64,000 nt of DNA from assembly GCA_020073645.1 (NCBI GenBank), contig JAIQET010000017.1, positions 1 through 64,000 on the forward strand, given 5' to 3'. Numbering within the stretch: the first letter of the stretch is position 1; every line of letters starts with the position of its first letter. Positions 36,001-44,222 of the stretch are shown here, in pieces. The DNA comes from Terriglobia bacterium. Lineage in GTDB: Bacteria > Acidobacteriota > Terriglobia > Terriglobales > Acidobacteriaceae. Below the pieces are notes generated by a model, which was given only the letters and a program-made list of their open reading frames with translations, was not told the DNA's origin and made no database searches. The translations under genes were made by a program, and so were the position numbers.

Positions 36001-37270
36001 AAACCTGGGCTCGGTGCTCGAGGGCAACGGCGACGGTACCTTTGTCACCGACGCCACCGGCCCCAATACCGGCAATGGGCCTATCTCCATCGCTGTGGGC
36101 GATTTCAACGGAGACGGCAATCTCGATCTCGCCATTGCCAATAACTTCGACAACACCTTTTCCATCTTGCCGGGCAATGGGGATGGAACCTTCACATGGA
36201 CCGCCGCGACCGCAACCGGTCTGGGGCCCAGCTCGATTGCAGCAGCCGACTTCACTGGCGACGGCAAGCTGGACTTGGCCGTCACCAACAAAACCGACAA
36301 CACGGTCTCCATCTTCACCGGGAGCGGTACCGGGACGTTTACTCTGAAGGCCGCCTTCGCCACCGGTACCGGACCCAACTCGGTCACAGTGGGTGACTTC
36401 AACGGGGATGGCAAACTCGATCTGGCAACTGCCAACTCCGTCGCCAATACTGTTTCCATCCTTCTGGGCAATGGCGACGGCACCTTCCAGGCACATACCG
36501 ATTCGCCCACCAGCACAACGCCTGCCTGCGTCGTTGCCGGAGACTTCAACAAGGATGGCAAACTCGACCTAGCGGTGACCAACACCGCGTCCAATACCGT
36601 CTCCATCCTGTCGCAGGGCGGGTCCGGCGGTCCGATCGCTTCCCTGTCACCGCCCAGCCTGACCTTCCCGACTCAACTGGTCAACTCCACCAGCGCCGGA
36701 CAGGTCGTCACCCTTACCAACACGGGCAGCGCGACGCTGCAGATCACCAGCATCGCCATTGGCGGCACTAACGCCGCGGACTTCAGCCAGACCCTCAGTA
36801 CCTGCGGAGCATCCCTGAATCCGGGCGCGAACTGCACCGTCACCGTCGCGTTCACCCCGAAGTCCCGGGGCACGCGCACTGCCAGCCTGAACTTCACCGA
36901 CAACGCTCCCGGAAGCCCCCAGGCTGTGTCCCTAACCGGCACCGGCACGGTGGTGCAACTCGTGCCCTCGAGTGTTAACTTCGGCAACCAGAAAGTCGGC
37001 ACCAAGAGTGCTGCGCAGACGATCACGCTCACGAACACCGGAGCACAACCCCTGAACTTTACCGGGATCAACGTCACTGGTCCCAACAACCGCGACTTCA
37101 ACCGCAGCACCACTTGCAGCACCACCACCGCTCTGGGCGCGGGTGCTAGCTGTTCGATCAAGGTTGTCTTTAAACCCTCGGCCACGGGAGCCAGGTCGGC
37201 AAACGTGAGCATCAGCGACGACGGAGGCGGTAGCCCGCAGCTCGCTCCCCTCTCCGGAAACGGCACGTAG
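33044..37270 (+). CDS. Secreted phosphoesterase with choice-of-anchor-D, TIG and 7 FG-GAP motifs
   Basis: A 1408-aa exported protein. Signal peptide about 1-41. A phosphoesterase/phospholipase-C-like domain follows (about 54-430): [42 protein letters not shown]. Then come three choice-of-anchor-D (Hydin-type) repeats, each with a Cys pair, one IPT/TIG-like domain (PWVSNPLVPTSAAPGG...), seven DFNxDGxxDL FG-GAP/calcium motifs, and two more choice-of-anchor-D repeats. The seven motifs fit one seven-bladed propeller. There is no C-terminal anchor; it ends at the end of the last repeat (LSGNGT). Substrate and role are unknown; paralogue at 54723. Confidence 0.8.
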   Translation: MRCSAPVHFLHSRVARFVLRIGVFAICLTIALGVLGQSALAQQSRAAVRQQTFPITHIIFMIKENRSFDNMFGAFPGARGATSGPISTGQVLQLQRTPDVMPRDLCHTWNCNIVAIDGGRMDKWDITVGDATFACNLNGDYLCYSQYQQADLPNYFTYASTFTLADNYFSSIHATSNPNHVYTVAATSDSIIGQAHLQSNGLTGESGCQSDPASTVNVLAANGDILTPFPCFDFTSLVDSLDAAGISWSYYTPAGSSYNPLEEINHIRNNPTEWNAHIKDDNQFANDAASGNLPAVTWLVTGDNVSEHPANSVCNGENWDVQQLNALMAGDWLHTAVFLLWDDSGGFYDHVPPPVIDQFGPGPRVPLVIISPYALSGNISHTLYEHSSLLKFTETIFGLSPIHERDANPIIGDMTDAFDFTQTPLPPLTLATRSCSPASQSTLTFPPQAVGTSSPIKTATVSNFGTTTLTITNISSSSPEFTQTNTCAAPLPPAGTGKIPTCTINVTFKPTATGNRAGTLTITDTDPSSPQLISVTGVGTNISLTPSLLSFGTVQVSSTKVLTSTFKNLGTSLLNISSIVASGDYTQTNTCGSSLSAGASCTITVTFRPTLAGVRFGTVSITDSDGSSPQALNLTGIGSALTISPSSLIFPTISVGKTSAPKTVTLTNSGSTSVGITNITTQGTLQQTDSDFSQTNTCGSSLGAGSSCTVNVSFTPTNPGSRAGDLVFFDSEIATSPQSILLTGVGSANATPWVSNPLVPTSAAPGGATFTLTVNGTGFVSGAIVNWNGIALATTFVSASKLTATVPASNIATAGTALVTATNPTPGGGVSNVVLFQVTAGGAPGTLTKSDIATGTAPLGVAEGDFNRDGILDLAVVNSGSNTVSILTGNGAGSFTLKSSPVTGTAPTAVATGDFNGDGKLDLAVAYLGNSTSVLPAVSILLGNGDGTFTPAVGAAPQVGAGPVSVATADFGKDGRLNVVTANNIENLGSVLEGNGDGTFVTDATGPNTGNGPISIAVGDFNGDGNLDLAIANNFDNTFSILPGNGDGTFTWTAATATGLGPSSIAAADFTGDGKLDLAVTNKTDNTVSIFTGSGTGTFTLKAAFATGTGPNSVTVGDFNGDGKLDLATANSVANTVSILLGNGDGTFQAHTDSPTSTTPACVVAGDFNKDGKLDLAVTNTASNTVSILSQGGSGGPIASLSPPSLTFPTQLVNSTSAGQVVTLTNTGSATLQITSIAIGGTNAADFSQTLSTCGASLNPGANCTVTVAFTPKSRGTRTASLNFTDNAPGSPQAVSLTGTGTVVQLVPSSVNFGNQKVGTKSAAQTITLTNTGAQPLNFTGINVTGPNNRDFNRSTTCSTTTALGAGASCSIKVVFKPSATGARSANVSISDDGGGSPQLAPLSGNGT

Positions 37271-37282
37271 TAGGATGTTCAG

Positions 37283-38044
37283 ATGTTAGAACCCAAGGTG
37301 CATTCCAAGCTTCGGCGGCAGGTCCTGTGGCTGCCTGGGCTACTTCTGGGGCTGGCCTTCGCTGTCATCGCGTTGCCGGCCCGCGCGCAGGAACCCTACG
37401 CCACTGAACCCATCACCGCCAAAGCCTCGGCCTACCTTCCGCAATCGCTGGTGGACGGCCTGGATCCCCAGGGCTTGCGACTGACCACCACGGTCAACGG
37501 CCTGAAGACCACCGTCTGCGAACTCTGGCTGGCCAAAACCGTCTCCACCCACGAGGGCGCGTCGGGATCCGGGATTCTCTACGGCAACCTGAAGGTTGGG
37601 GAGTTCGTCGGAGTCATTCACTACGTGCCGGAGAGTAGTGAGGACATCCGCGAAGACTTCCGCGACCAGAAGCTGCGCGCCGGCTTTTACACCATGCGGT
37701 ATGCGCAGATGCCCGAGGATAAGGCTCATAAGGGCGTGAATCCTTATCGCGACTTCGTCCTGCTCAGCCCGGTCAGCGTGGATCGCGATCCCGCTCTTAT
37801 CCCCAATATGGACGAATTGCTTCGCCTGAGCCGCTTTGCCTCGCGCACTCGCCACCCGGCGGTCGTCAGCCTTGTGCCCGCCGATTCCGGCCTCAAGGAC
37901 TCGCCCGCGTTGCGCACCGATGACGCCGGCACCTGCATCGTGCAAGTCAAGCTGCACGCTCAGCCGGACAAAGGGGGCTCGCCGCAGGATCTGGCTCTGG
38001 CCATGATTCTGGTTACACCGATCAAGGAGACCGGGGCGTCGTAA
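37283..38044 (+). CDS. Secreted protein of unknown function
   Basis: A 253-aa protein with a signal peptide (LLLGLAFAVIALPARA-QE). I do not recognise the mature domain; the sequence ATEPITAKASAYLPQSLVDGLDPQGLRLTTTVNGLKTTVCELWLAK continues into a beta-rich segment with YTMRYAQMPED. It starts 12 bp after the phosphoesterase gene, so the two are probably cotranscribed. Confidence 0.6.
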   Translation: MLEPKVHSKLRRQVLWLPGLLLGLAFAVIALPARAQEPYATEPITAKASAYLPQSLVDGLDPQGLRLTTTVNGLKTTVCELWLAKTVSTHEGASGSGILYGNLKVGEFVGVIHYVPESSEDIREDFRDQKLRAGFYTMRYAQMPEDKAHKGVNPYRDFVLLSPVSVDRDPALIPNMDELLRLSRFASRTRHPAVVSLVPADSGLKDSPALRTDDAGTCIVQVKLHAQPDKGGSPQDLALAMILVTPIKETGAS

Positions 38045-38290
38045 CCGCCGGGCCCGCCCGGCCGGCCCATTTCATAAGTGGAAACGCCTTGCCGCGCCTG
38101 TGGGTATAAATTTATCCTCCGAGCCGCAGGTCACCTTGACGCCCCGGTCGCGGAACCGGGAGCCGTATCTGTGTTTTCTGATAGTTACAGACATTCTTGC
38201 TCATTCTGGGTGGCAGCCAAATTGCCCCAAAATCGGGTAGAGGATGGCAGCTCTACCCTAATCTGTCGTGACTCCGTTTGAGGATTCGCT
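38045..38290. other. Promoter region before zinc-ribbon/carbamoyltransferase unit
   Basis: A 246-bp non-coding gap with GC-rich inverted sequence after the upstream stop (CCGGGCCCGCCCGG) and a sigma-54-like site at 38211-38226. Confidence 0.5.
38211..38226 (+). promoter_or_regulatory. Second sigma-54-type promoter
   Basis: TGGCAGCCAAATTGCC has GG at 38212-38213 and GC at 38224-38225, the 12-bp offset needed for sigma-54, and a full TTGC. It lies 65 bp before the zinc-ribbon gene, leaving a ~55-nt leader. Weaker than the EPS promoter because the TGGCAC arm ends in G. Confidence 0.45.
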
Positions 38291-38554
38291 ATGAAAACTC
38301 AGCCAGCCAACCCCGAACATGAACAACCCGGCATTTGGCCGGTCAAGGACAAACTCACGGTCTCCTGTCTGCGCTGTAATGCCGAACTCTCTGACTATCG
38401 GCCTACTCGCTTCACGTTTCTGCCCTACGGCATTAGCCGGGCGCACGCCATGGTGGTCTGCCCCAAGTGTGGACACGTGGAGTTTCTGGCCAAGGAAAGT
38501 CCGTTGCTGCACGAGCTCGAACCCATTGCCAGCGACGGCGGCGACGACGATTAG
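38291..38554 (+). CDS. Small zinc-ribbon protein
   Basis: An 87-aa protein with two CxxC knuckles, CLRCNAE and CPKCGHVEF, spaced about 32 residues, and an acidic C-terminus (GGDDD). Probably binds one Zn. It is the first gene after the sigma-54-like site and is followed 96 bp later by the second carbamoyltransferase. Function unknown. Confidence 0.6.
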   Translation: MKTQPANPEHEQPGIWPVKDKLTVSCLRCNAELSDYRPTRFTFLPYGISRAHAMVVCPKCGHVEFLAKESPLLHELEPIASDGGDDD

Positions 38555-38650
38555 TCTTGCGAGAGACGCAGCCTGCTGCGTCTCTGGTCTTGAAGCAGTG
38601 GATAACGTCCTGACCTCAACTCGATCTCTGACCCCTCGGTCAAGAGCCTC

Positions 38651-40375
38651 ATGCTGATACTGGGACTGTCATCGTTCAAGCACGACACCGCAGCCGCCCT
38701 GCTGGACAACGGCGCCATCAAGGCTGCCATTGAGAATGACAAGCTGGTTCGCTCCCGGACCGTGGGCTTGCCCGAGAACGCGATTCGCTTCTGCCTCGAC
38801 AAAGCCGGTGTGCGCTGGGACGACCTGGATGCCATCGCGGTAGCCACCCGTCCTTTCCGCGGCTGGACCCGCCGCTCTCTGCTGCGGGCCCGTCTTTCCC
38901 CGTTTTCGCCGGTGGCGGCCGCCTACCACGAGGCCAACGAACTCGGCGTGATTGCCCGCGAAGTCCAACAGGTTCGCACGCTGCACCGCGAGAGCGGAAG
39001 TTCCAACATCTTGCATTTCGAGCATCATCTCTGCCACGCCGCCAACGCTTTCCACCTGTCGCCCTATGATCGCGCTCTTATCCTCACGCTGGATCGTGAA
39101 GGCGACGGCCATTCCGGCATGGTGGCAGTGGGCGAAGGAACCCGCATCCGTGTGCTGCGCACCATCCCCTTTCCTCACTCACTGGCCTGGATTTACGCCC
39201 AAGTCACCGACCTGCTGGGCTTCCTCCCGCACCATGACGAACACAAGACCCAGTGGCTCAGCCTGGAAGGCGAGCCGGTCTTCAAGAATGTGTTCATTGA
39301 CATGCTGCGCAATCCCAAGAATCACCTGCCCCGCTTGAACTACAGCTATGTAAATCGTGGGCTGGCGGGACGGCTGACCTTCTCCGCCAAGTTTTATCAG
39401 AGCGTGGGGATAAGCGACCGCAAGGCCGACCTGAGTGACGATCAGCGCCGCGCGCTGGCCAGCAGCCTCCAGGTCGCCATCACCGAGGTGATCGGCTCTC
39501 TCCTAGCCTACTTCCGCGACCGCACCGGCATCGACAATGTTTGTCTGGGCGGCGGTCTCTTCCAGAACACGCTTCTGGTCGCGAATCTGGAGAAGCGCCT
39601 GGGTCTCAACCAGGTTTTCGTACCGCCGGCTCCCGGCAACTCCGGCAACGCCGTGGGCGCTGCCACTCTAGCGTGGCATCAAACTGCCCGCCACCCACGC
39701 ACGTCCACCTCTCCGCATGCCTACTGGGGCCCCGCTTGCAGCCGTTCGGAAATCAAGGACGTGCTCGACAACTGCAAGGCCCGCTATTCGCTGCAAACCA
39801 CCGAGGAACGCAAGCTCGATGCCGCCCTGCAACTGCTCGAGAGCGGAAAGATTGTGGGCTGGTTCCAGGGCGCCGCCGAGTTCGGTCCCCGCGCCCTAGG
39901 CAACCGCAGCCTGCTGGCCTCGCCCTGGGCTCCCTATGTGCGGGAGAATCTCAACGATTTCATCAAGCATCGCGAATGGTTCCGCCCCTTCGCTGTCTCC
40001 GTCCCGGAAGAAGATTGTGAGCGTTACTTCGAGTGTTCCCAACTCTGTCAATCGATGAACTCGCTGGCCACTGCCCGCCATGCGAACGTCCTGCCCAAAG
40101 GCTTTCTCCTTCCGGGAAATCTCGTGCGTCTGCACGTGGTGCGGCAGCAGAGCAACCCCCTGTTCTGGCGGCTTCTGAAGCGCTTTGGCGAGCAGGCTCC
40201 CGCTCCGATGCTGGTCAACACCTCGTTCAACCTGTTCGGCGAACCTCTGGTAGTTAAGCCGAGGGACGCAATGCGCAGTTATTTCTGTTCCGGAATCGAT
40301 GCTCTAGTAGTGGACAATTTCGTGCTGTCGAAGGCGGCAACCAACCATGTATTGGCCGCCACGCGGGCCTCCTGA
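38651..40375 (+). CDS. Carbamoyltransferase (NodU/CmcH family) 2
   Basis: A 574-aa carbamoyltransferase: GLSSFKHDTAAALLDNG, FEHHLCHAANAFHLSP (metal His pair), LTLDREGDG, GGGLFQNTLLVANLE, and the C-terminal YrdC-like part EFGPRALGNRSLLASP and LVNTSFNLFGEPLV. Distinctly diverged from the first copy (26779) and lacking its DUF5989/SxtJ partners, so it probably modifies a different hydroxyl or substrate. Confidence 0.85.
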   Translation: MLILGLSSFKHDTAAALLDNGAIKAAIENDKLVRSRTVGLPENAIRFCLDKAGVRWDDLDAIAVATRPFRGWTRRSLLRARLSPFSPVAAAYHEANELGVIAREVQQVRTLHRESGSSNILHFEHHLCHAANAFHLSPYDRALILTLDREGDGHSGMVAVGEGTRIRVLRTIPFPHSLAWIYAQVTDLLGFLPHHDEHKTQWLSLEGEPVFKNVFIDMLRNPKNHLPRLNYSYVNRGLAGRLTFSAKFYQSVGISDRKADLSDDQRRALASSLQVAITEVIGSLLAYFRDRTGIDNVCLGGGLFQNTLLVANLEKRLGLNQVFVPPAPGNSGNAVGAATLAWHQTARHPRTSTSPHAYWGPACSRSEIKDVLDNCKARYSLQTTEERKLDAALQLLESGKIVGWFQGAAEFGPRALGNRSLLASPWAPYVRENLNDFIKHREWFRPFAVSVPEEDCERYFECSQLCQSMNSLATARHANVLPKGFLLPGNLVRLHVVRQQSNPLFWRLLKRFGEQAPAPMLVNTSFNLFGEPLVVKPRDAMRSYFCSGIDALVVDNFVLSKAATNHVLAATRAS

Positions 40376-40645
40376 AAAGGCGACCCGCGGACGCAGTGCG
40401 CATGGTGAACCAAGTTTAGGGACTGCAGGCCCATCTTCTCCCCTCTCGCAGCCCTGCACTCTGGCAGGCATCGGCTTGTGCAAAGACGCGTTCCTGCGCG
40501 TCATCTCGAAGTTGATGGCTAAGCCGGTTCGCACCGCTCGCGACAGTTTTCTCGCAAGGCTCTTCTCTGCTCGGGCCATGCTCCGCTCACCGGCGGCGCA
40601 TGGTGGGTCCAACTCGTGGCAACCATCTCTGGTAGGAGATTGATT

Positions 40646-43600
40646 ATGAATTACAGCAAATTTCGCCCAGCTCTGCTTCCCCTGGTTTTGTTTGGCGTTC
40701 TGGGGCTTCTCAGCGCCCCTGCCCTCGCCCAAACCTACGCCTTTAACGCCGCAAGTTTCGCCACGGGGCACAACCCCCAGGTAGTGGTCAACGCTGACCT
40801 GAATGGAGATGGCAGGCCCGATCTGGTAATCGCCAACTTCAACGACAACACGATCTCTGTGTTGATCGGCAATCCTGACGGGAGTTACCAGCCCCACGTG
40901 GACTATGCCGTCGGCACCAACCCCGTCGCCATCACCGTCGCCGACTTCAACGGCGATGGCAAGATGGACCTGGCCGTCGTCAATAACAACTGCCCGACCA
41001 CCCCCTGCGCGGCCGTGGGCAGCGTTTCCGTACTTCTGAACAACGGCGATGGAACCTTCCAGTCCCATGTTGACAAAAACGTGGGTAATTCGCCTTACGG
41101 CGTAGTGGCTGACGACTTCGACGGGAACGGCAAGCAGGATCTGATCGTCACCAACAGCCAGGACAACACTGTCTCCGTTCTGTCCGGCAACGGTGACGGC
41201 ACGTTCAAGCTCCTGCGGAAACTGACCACCGGAGCGAGCCCCCACGGCATCATGAAGGGTGACTTCAACCGGGATCATCTGGATGATGTCCTGATTGCCA
41301 ATACCGGCGAGTCCGACCTCACCCTCTTCCGCGGCAACGGCGACCTGACCTTCCAGAAGGCACTGCTGTTTACCACGGGGCCCAATCCTCTCAATATCAC
41401 GGGCGGCGACTTCAATGGTGATGGCCGCGTCGACGTCGTCACCACCAACAGCACGGCCAGCACGGTTTCCGTATTGATGGCCGTCCTGCGTGGCGGCTTG
41501 TTTTCCACCCACGTGGACCTGACCATTGCCGGCACTGCTGTCGGAGTGGCCACTGGCGACTTCAGTGGAGACGGTTTCGACGACATCGCGGCCACCACCG
41601 CAGGCATCGACGGTGTCTCCGTTCTCCTGAGCAATGGTGATGGCACCTTCAAGCCCCACGTGGACTTTGCCGCCGGTGTGGACCCAGTATCGGCGACTGC
41701 CGGCGATTTCAATGGCGATGGCAAGATTGACCTCGCCACCGCCAACGACCTCGACAACTCAGTCACCATCTTCCCCGGCAAGGGTACCGGCGGCTTCCAG
41801 AGCCTGTTCGGGACTCCCGTCGGCGTCATGCCCGACGGACTGGACACTGCGGATTTCAATGGCGACCATTTCCAGGATCTCGCGGTCGCCGATCGCTCCG
41901 ACAACAAAATCCTGATCTTGCTGAGCAACGGTGACGGCACCTTTGCCACTGCTTCCAATCCCGTCCTCACCGGCAACAAGCCTTCTTCAGTCACCGCCGT
42001 TGACCTCAACGAGGACAACATCCCGGATCTGGTCGCCACCAATTCCTCCGACAACACCATCACGGTAGCTCTCGGCAACGGAGACGGCAGCTTCCAGGCT
42101 CCGAAAACGTTCACGGTAGCCACTAAGCCGGTCGCGGTAGCCTGGGGAGATTTCAATAATGACACCCATCGTGATCTGGTCGTGGTCAACCAGATCACCA
42201 TGAGCGTTTCCATTCTCCTCGGCGATGGCAAGGGCAACTTCTCGGCCGCGCAAGGGTTCACCACTGGGGCCGGCACTTCCCCGACCGCAGTGGCCGTGGG
42301 CGATTTCGTCGGTAACGGCAAGCAAGATCTCGCCGTTGCCTGCAGCGGTACCGGAACCGTCGCCGTGCTGTTGGGTGTCGGGGACGGCACCTTCACCTTG
42401 CCCGTTCAATACACCGCCGGCACCGGTCCATCCGGCGTCGCGGCCGCGGATTTCAGCGGTGATGGCAAGATCGACCTCGCCGTCAGCAACGCAACCAGCG
42501 CCAATGTCTCGATCCTCCTGGGTGTCGGCAACGGCACCTTCCAAACCCACGTTGACTACCCCGTGGGCAAGAATCCGTTCTCGGTTGTCGCGGCTGACCT
42601 CAACGGGGACGGCAAGAAGGATCTCGCCATCGGCTCCTCCAACTCCAGCATCAACCGCATCGGCGTCATGCTGGGCAACGGGGATGGTACGTTCCAGCCC
42701 CCCACCTACCACGCCACTAAGCTCAACTTCGGTGGTCCCAGTGAGGCTGTCGCTGTCGGCGACTTCAACAATGACGGAGCTCTGGACGTGGCCGCGGCCG
42801 ACCAGGTAGCCAACTCCGTGTCCGTGTACCTCAACTCGCCCCTGCCCTCCATGTTCCCCGGCAGCTTGGACTTTGGCTCGGAAGCCATCGGGATGCCCAG
42901 CCCGCCGCAGACCGTTACTCTTTACAACTCCGGGAGCGCCGTGCTGAGCAGTATGCTGCCGAGCATCAGCGGCGACTTTTCCCAATCCTCCGCCTGCGGT
43001 TCCAGTCTCGACGTAGGCGCCAACTGCGCCACCCAGGTAACCTTTACCCCTCTCGACGGCGGCACGCGGACGGGAGATCTGACCTTCACCGATAACGGCC
43101 TGGGCACGGCGCAAAACGCAGCCCTGACTGGCACCGGCACTGGTCCCGGCGCTATTCTGTCCGTCAACAGTCTGACCTTCCCCACCACCGCGGTCGGAAC
43201 CACTAGCTCCCGCCAAACCGTGACCCTGACCAACACGGGCACGCAAACCCTTAACATCACCAGCATCGTCATCAGCGGTAATTTCACCCTGAACACCTCC
43301 TGCGGAACCACCCTGGGAGCGGGGAAGGTGTGCAACATCGGGCTCTCCTTCAAGCCCCTCACCAGTGGCACGCTCACCGGCGCCGTAACCATTACCGATG
43401 ATGCTTCTGGCAGCCCGCAGACCATCTCCCTCACGGGCGTCGGTACATTCGTGAAACTTCTGCCCACTGCTCTCAACTTTGGTAGTCAGGCGGTGGGCAC
43501 GACCAGCACCTCGCAAACCGTGACTCTTACCAACGTCGGCAGTGTCAAGCTGAACATCACCGACATCAGCATCGTCGGCACCAACGCAGGTGATTTCGTG

Positions 43601-43765
43601 CTGCAAAGCAACACCTGCGGAAGCAGCGTCGGAAGCCACAAGAGTTGCACCCTCACCGTTGCCTTCGCCCCCACTGCGACCGGGTCACGCAGTGCGGACA
43701 TTCAGATCACCGACGATGGCGGCGGCAGCCCGCAGCTCGTCCCGCTGGGTGGAAACGGCACGTAG
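40646..43765 (+). CDS. Secreted FG-GAP repeat protein, 14 motifs
   Basis: A 1039-aa exported protein. Signal peptide LLPLVLFGVLGLLSAPALAQ, then 14 DxNxDGxxDL-type FG-GAP/calcium motifs (about 40-720), matching two seven-bladed propellers. Three choice-of-anchor-D repeats close the protein, each with conserved Cys pairs, ending in LGGNGT. AGGAG lies 8 nt before the ATG; an in-frame start at 40616 is rejected. No catalytic domain. Possibly adhesin or matrix protein; function unknown. Confidence 0.75.
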   Translation: MNYSKFRPALLPLVLFGVLGLLSAPALAQTYAFNAASFATGHNPQVVVNADLNGDGRPDLVIANFNDNTISVLIGNPDGSYQPHVDYAVGTNPVAITVADFNGDGKMDLAVVNNNCPTTPCAAVGSVSVLLNNGDGTFQSHVDKNVGNSPYGVVADDFDGNGKQDLIVTNSQDNTVSVLSGNGDGTFKLLRKLTTGASPHGIMKGDFNRDHLDDVLIANTGESDLTLFRGNGDLTFQKALLFTTGPNPLNITGGDFNGDGRVDVVTTNSTASTVSVLMAVLRGGLFSTHVDLTIAGTAVGVATGDFSGDGFDDIAATTAGIDGVSVLLSNGDGTFKPHVDFAAGVDPVSATAGDFNGDGKIDLATANDLDNSVTIFPGKGTGGFQSLFGTPVGVMPDGLDTADFNGDHFQDLAVADRSDNKILILLSNGDGTFATASNPVLTGNKPSSVTAVDLNEDNIPDLVATNSSDNTITVALGNGDGSFQAPKTFTVATKPVAVAWGDFNNDTHRDLVVVNQITMSVSILLGDGKGNFSAAQGFTTGAGTSPTAVAVGDFVGNGKQDLAVACSGTGTVAVLLGVGDGTFTLPVQYTAGTGPSGVAAADFSGDGKIDLAVSNATSANVSILLGVGNGTFQTHVDYPVGKNPFSVVAADLNGDGKKDLAIGSSNSSINRIGVMLGNGDGTFQPPTYHATKLNFGGPSEAVAVGDFNNDGALDVAAADQVANSVSVYLNSPLPSMFPGSLDFGSEAIGMPSPPQTVTLYNSGSAVLSSMLPSISGDFSQSSACGSSLDVGANCATQVTFTPLDGGTRTGDLTFTDNGLGTAQNAALTGTGTGPGAILSVNSLTFPTTAVGTTSSRQTVTLTNTGTQTLNITSIVISGNFTLNTSCGTTLGAGKVCNIGLSFKPLTSGTLTGAVTITDDASGSPQTISLTGVGTFVKLLPTALNFGSQAVGTTSTSQTVTLTNVGSVKLNITDISIVGTNAGDFVLQSNTCGSSVGSHKSCTLTVAFAPTATGSRSADIQITDDGGGSPQLVPLGGNGT

Positions 43766-44222
43766 GCATAACCGCACCAGACCGCCGCGCTGCGGTGGAA
43801 AAATGTCGCCTGCGGCGCAAGCCGTGGGCGACAAGGCAGTAAGAGAAGTTACCGCGTAGAAGTCGGAGGAATGCCCTGCTGCCATTCGACGTCTTGCTTG
43901 ATCAGGGGGCTTCCCCCCCGGCCTCCACACCCGATTTCGGAGTCGTTCTTGCGCCGACTCCCATCTGACATGTGTCACCGAAAGTGACCACGTAGCATGA
44001 TCGTTGGGCGATGTCAGACTCTTGACATCTTCTGCGCTTGGGCACCTGATTCCGCACCTGATTCCGCACCCCGGTCGAAGACCTCCGTTTGCCTGGCTTG
44101 CCTGGGTGCGGCACTCCGTTTCCCTCTGGAGCCGTTTCTCTGAAGGCCGCAGGCTCACCAAGGCCGTAAGGCAACGGTACGCCGTTTGCCCGGAAAATCA
44201 CCGGGGTTTCTAGGAGAGGTTC
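43766..44222. other. Intergenic region before second 14-motif protein
   Basis: No gene in 457 bp. Contains the small palindrome GTCAC-CGAAA-GTGAC near 43975-43989, a TTGACA at 44031-44036, and a 12-bp tandem duplication GCACCTGATTCC (about 44042-44065). GGAG before 44223 marks the next start. Confidence 0.45.

Noticed and set aside
35282-36496. 404-codon open frame on the minus strand inside the first FG-GAP gene
   Set aside because: It mirrors the repeated plus-strand motifs, has no ribosome site and no recognisable domain; a shadow of GC-rich repeat coding.
40420-40520. Sigma-54-like CTGGCAGG...CTTG before the first 14-motif gene
   Set aside because: The GG-GC spacing is not 12 bp and no TTGC is present.
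41987-43639. 550-codon open frame on the minus strand inside the 14-motif gene
   Set aside because: Same reason: antisense of repeats with unnatural composition.
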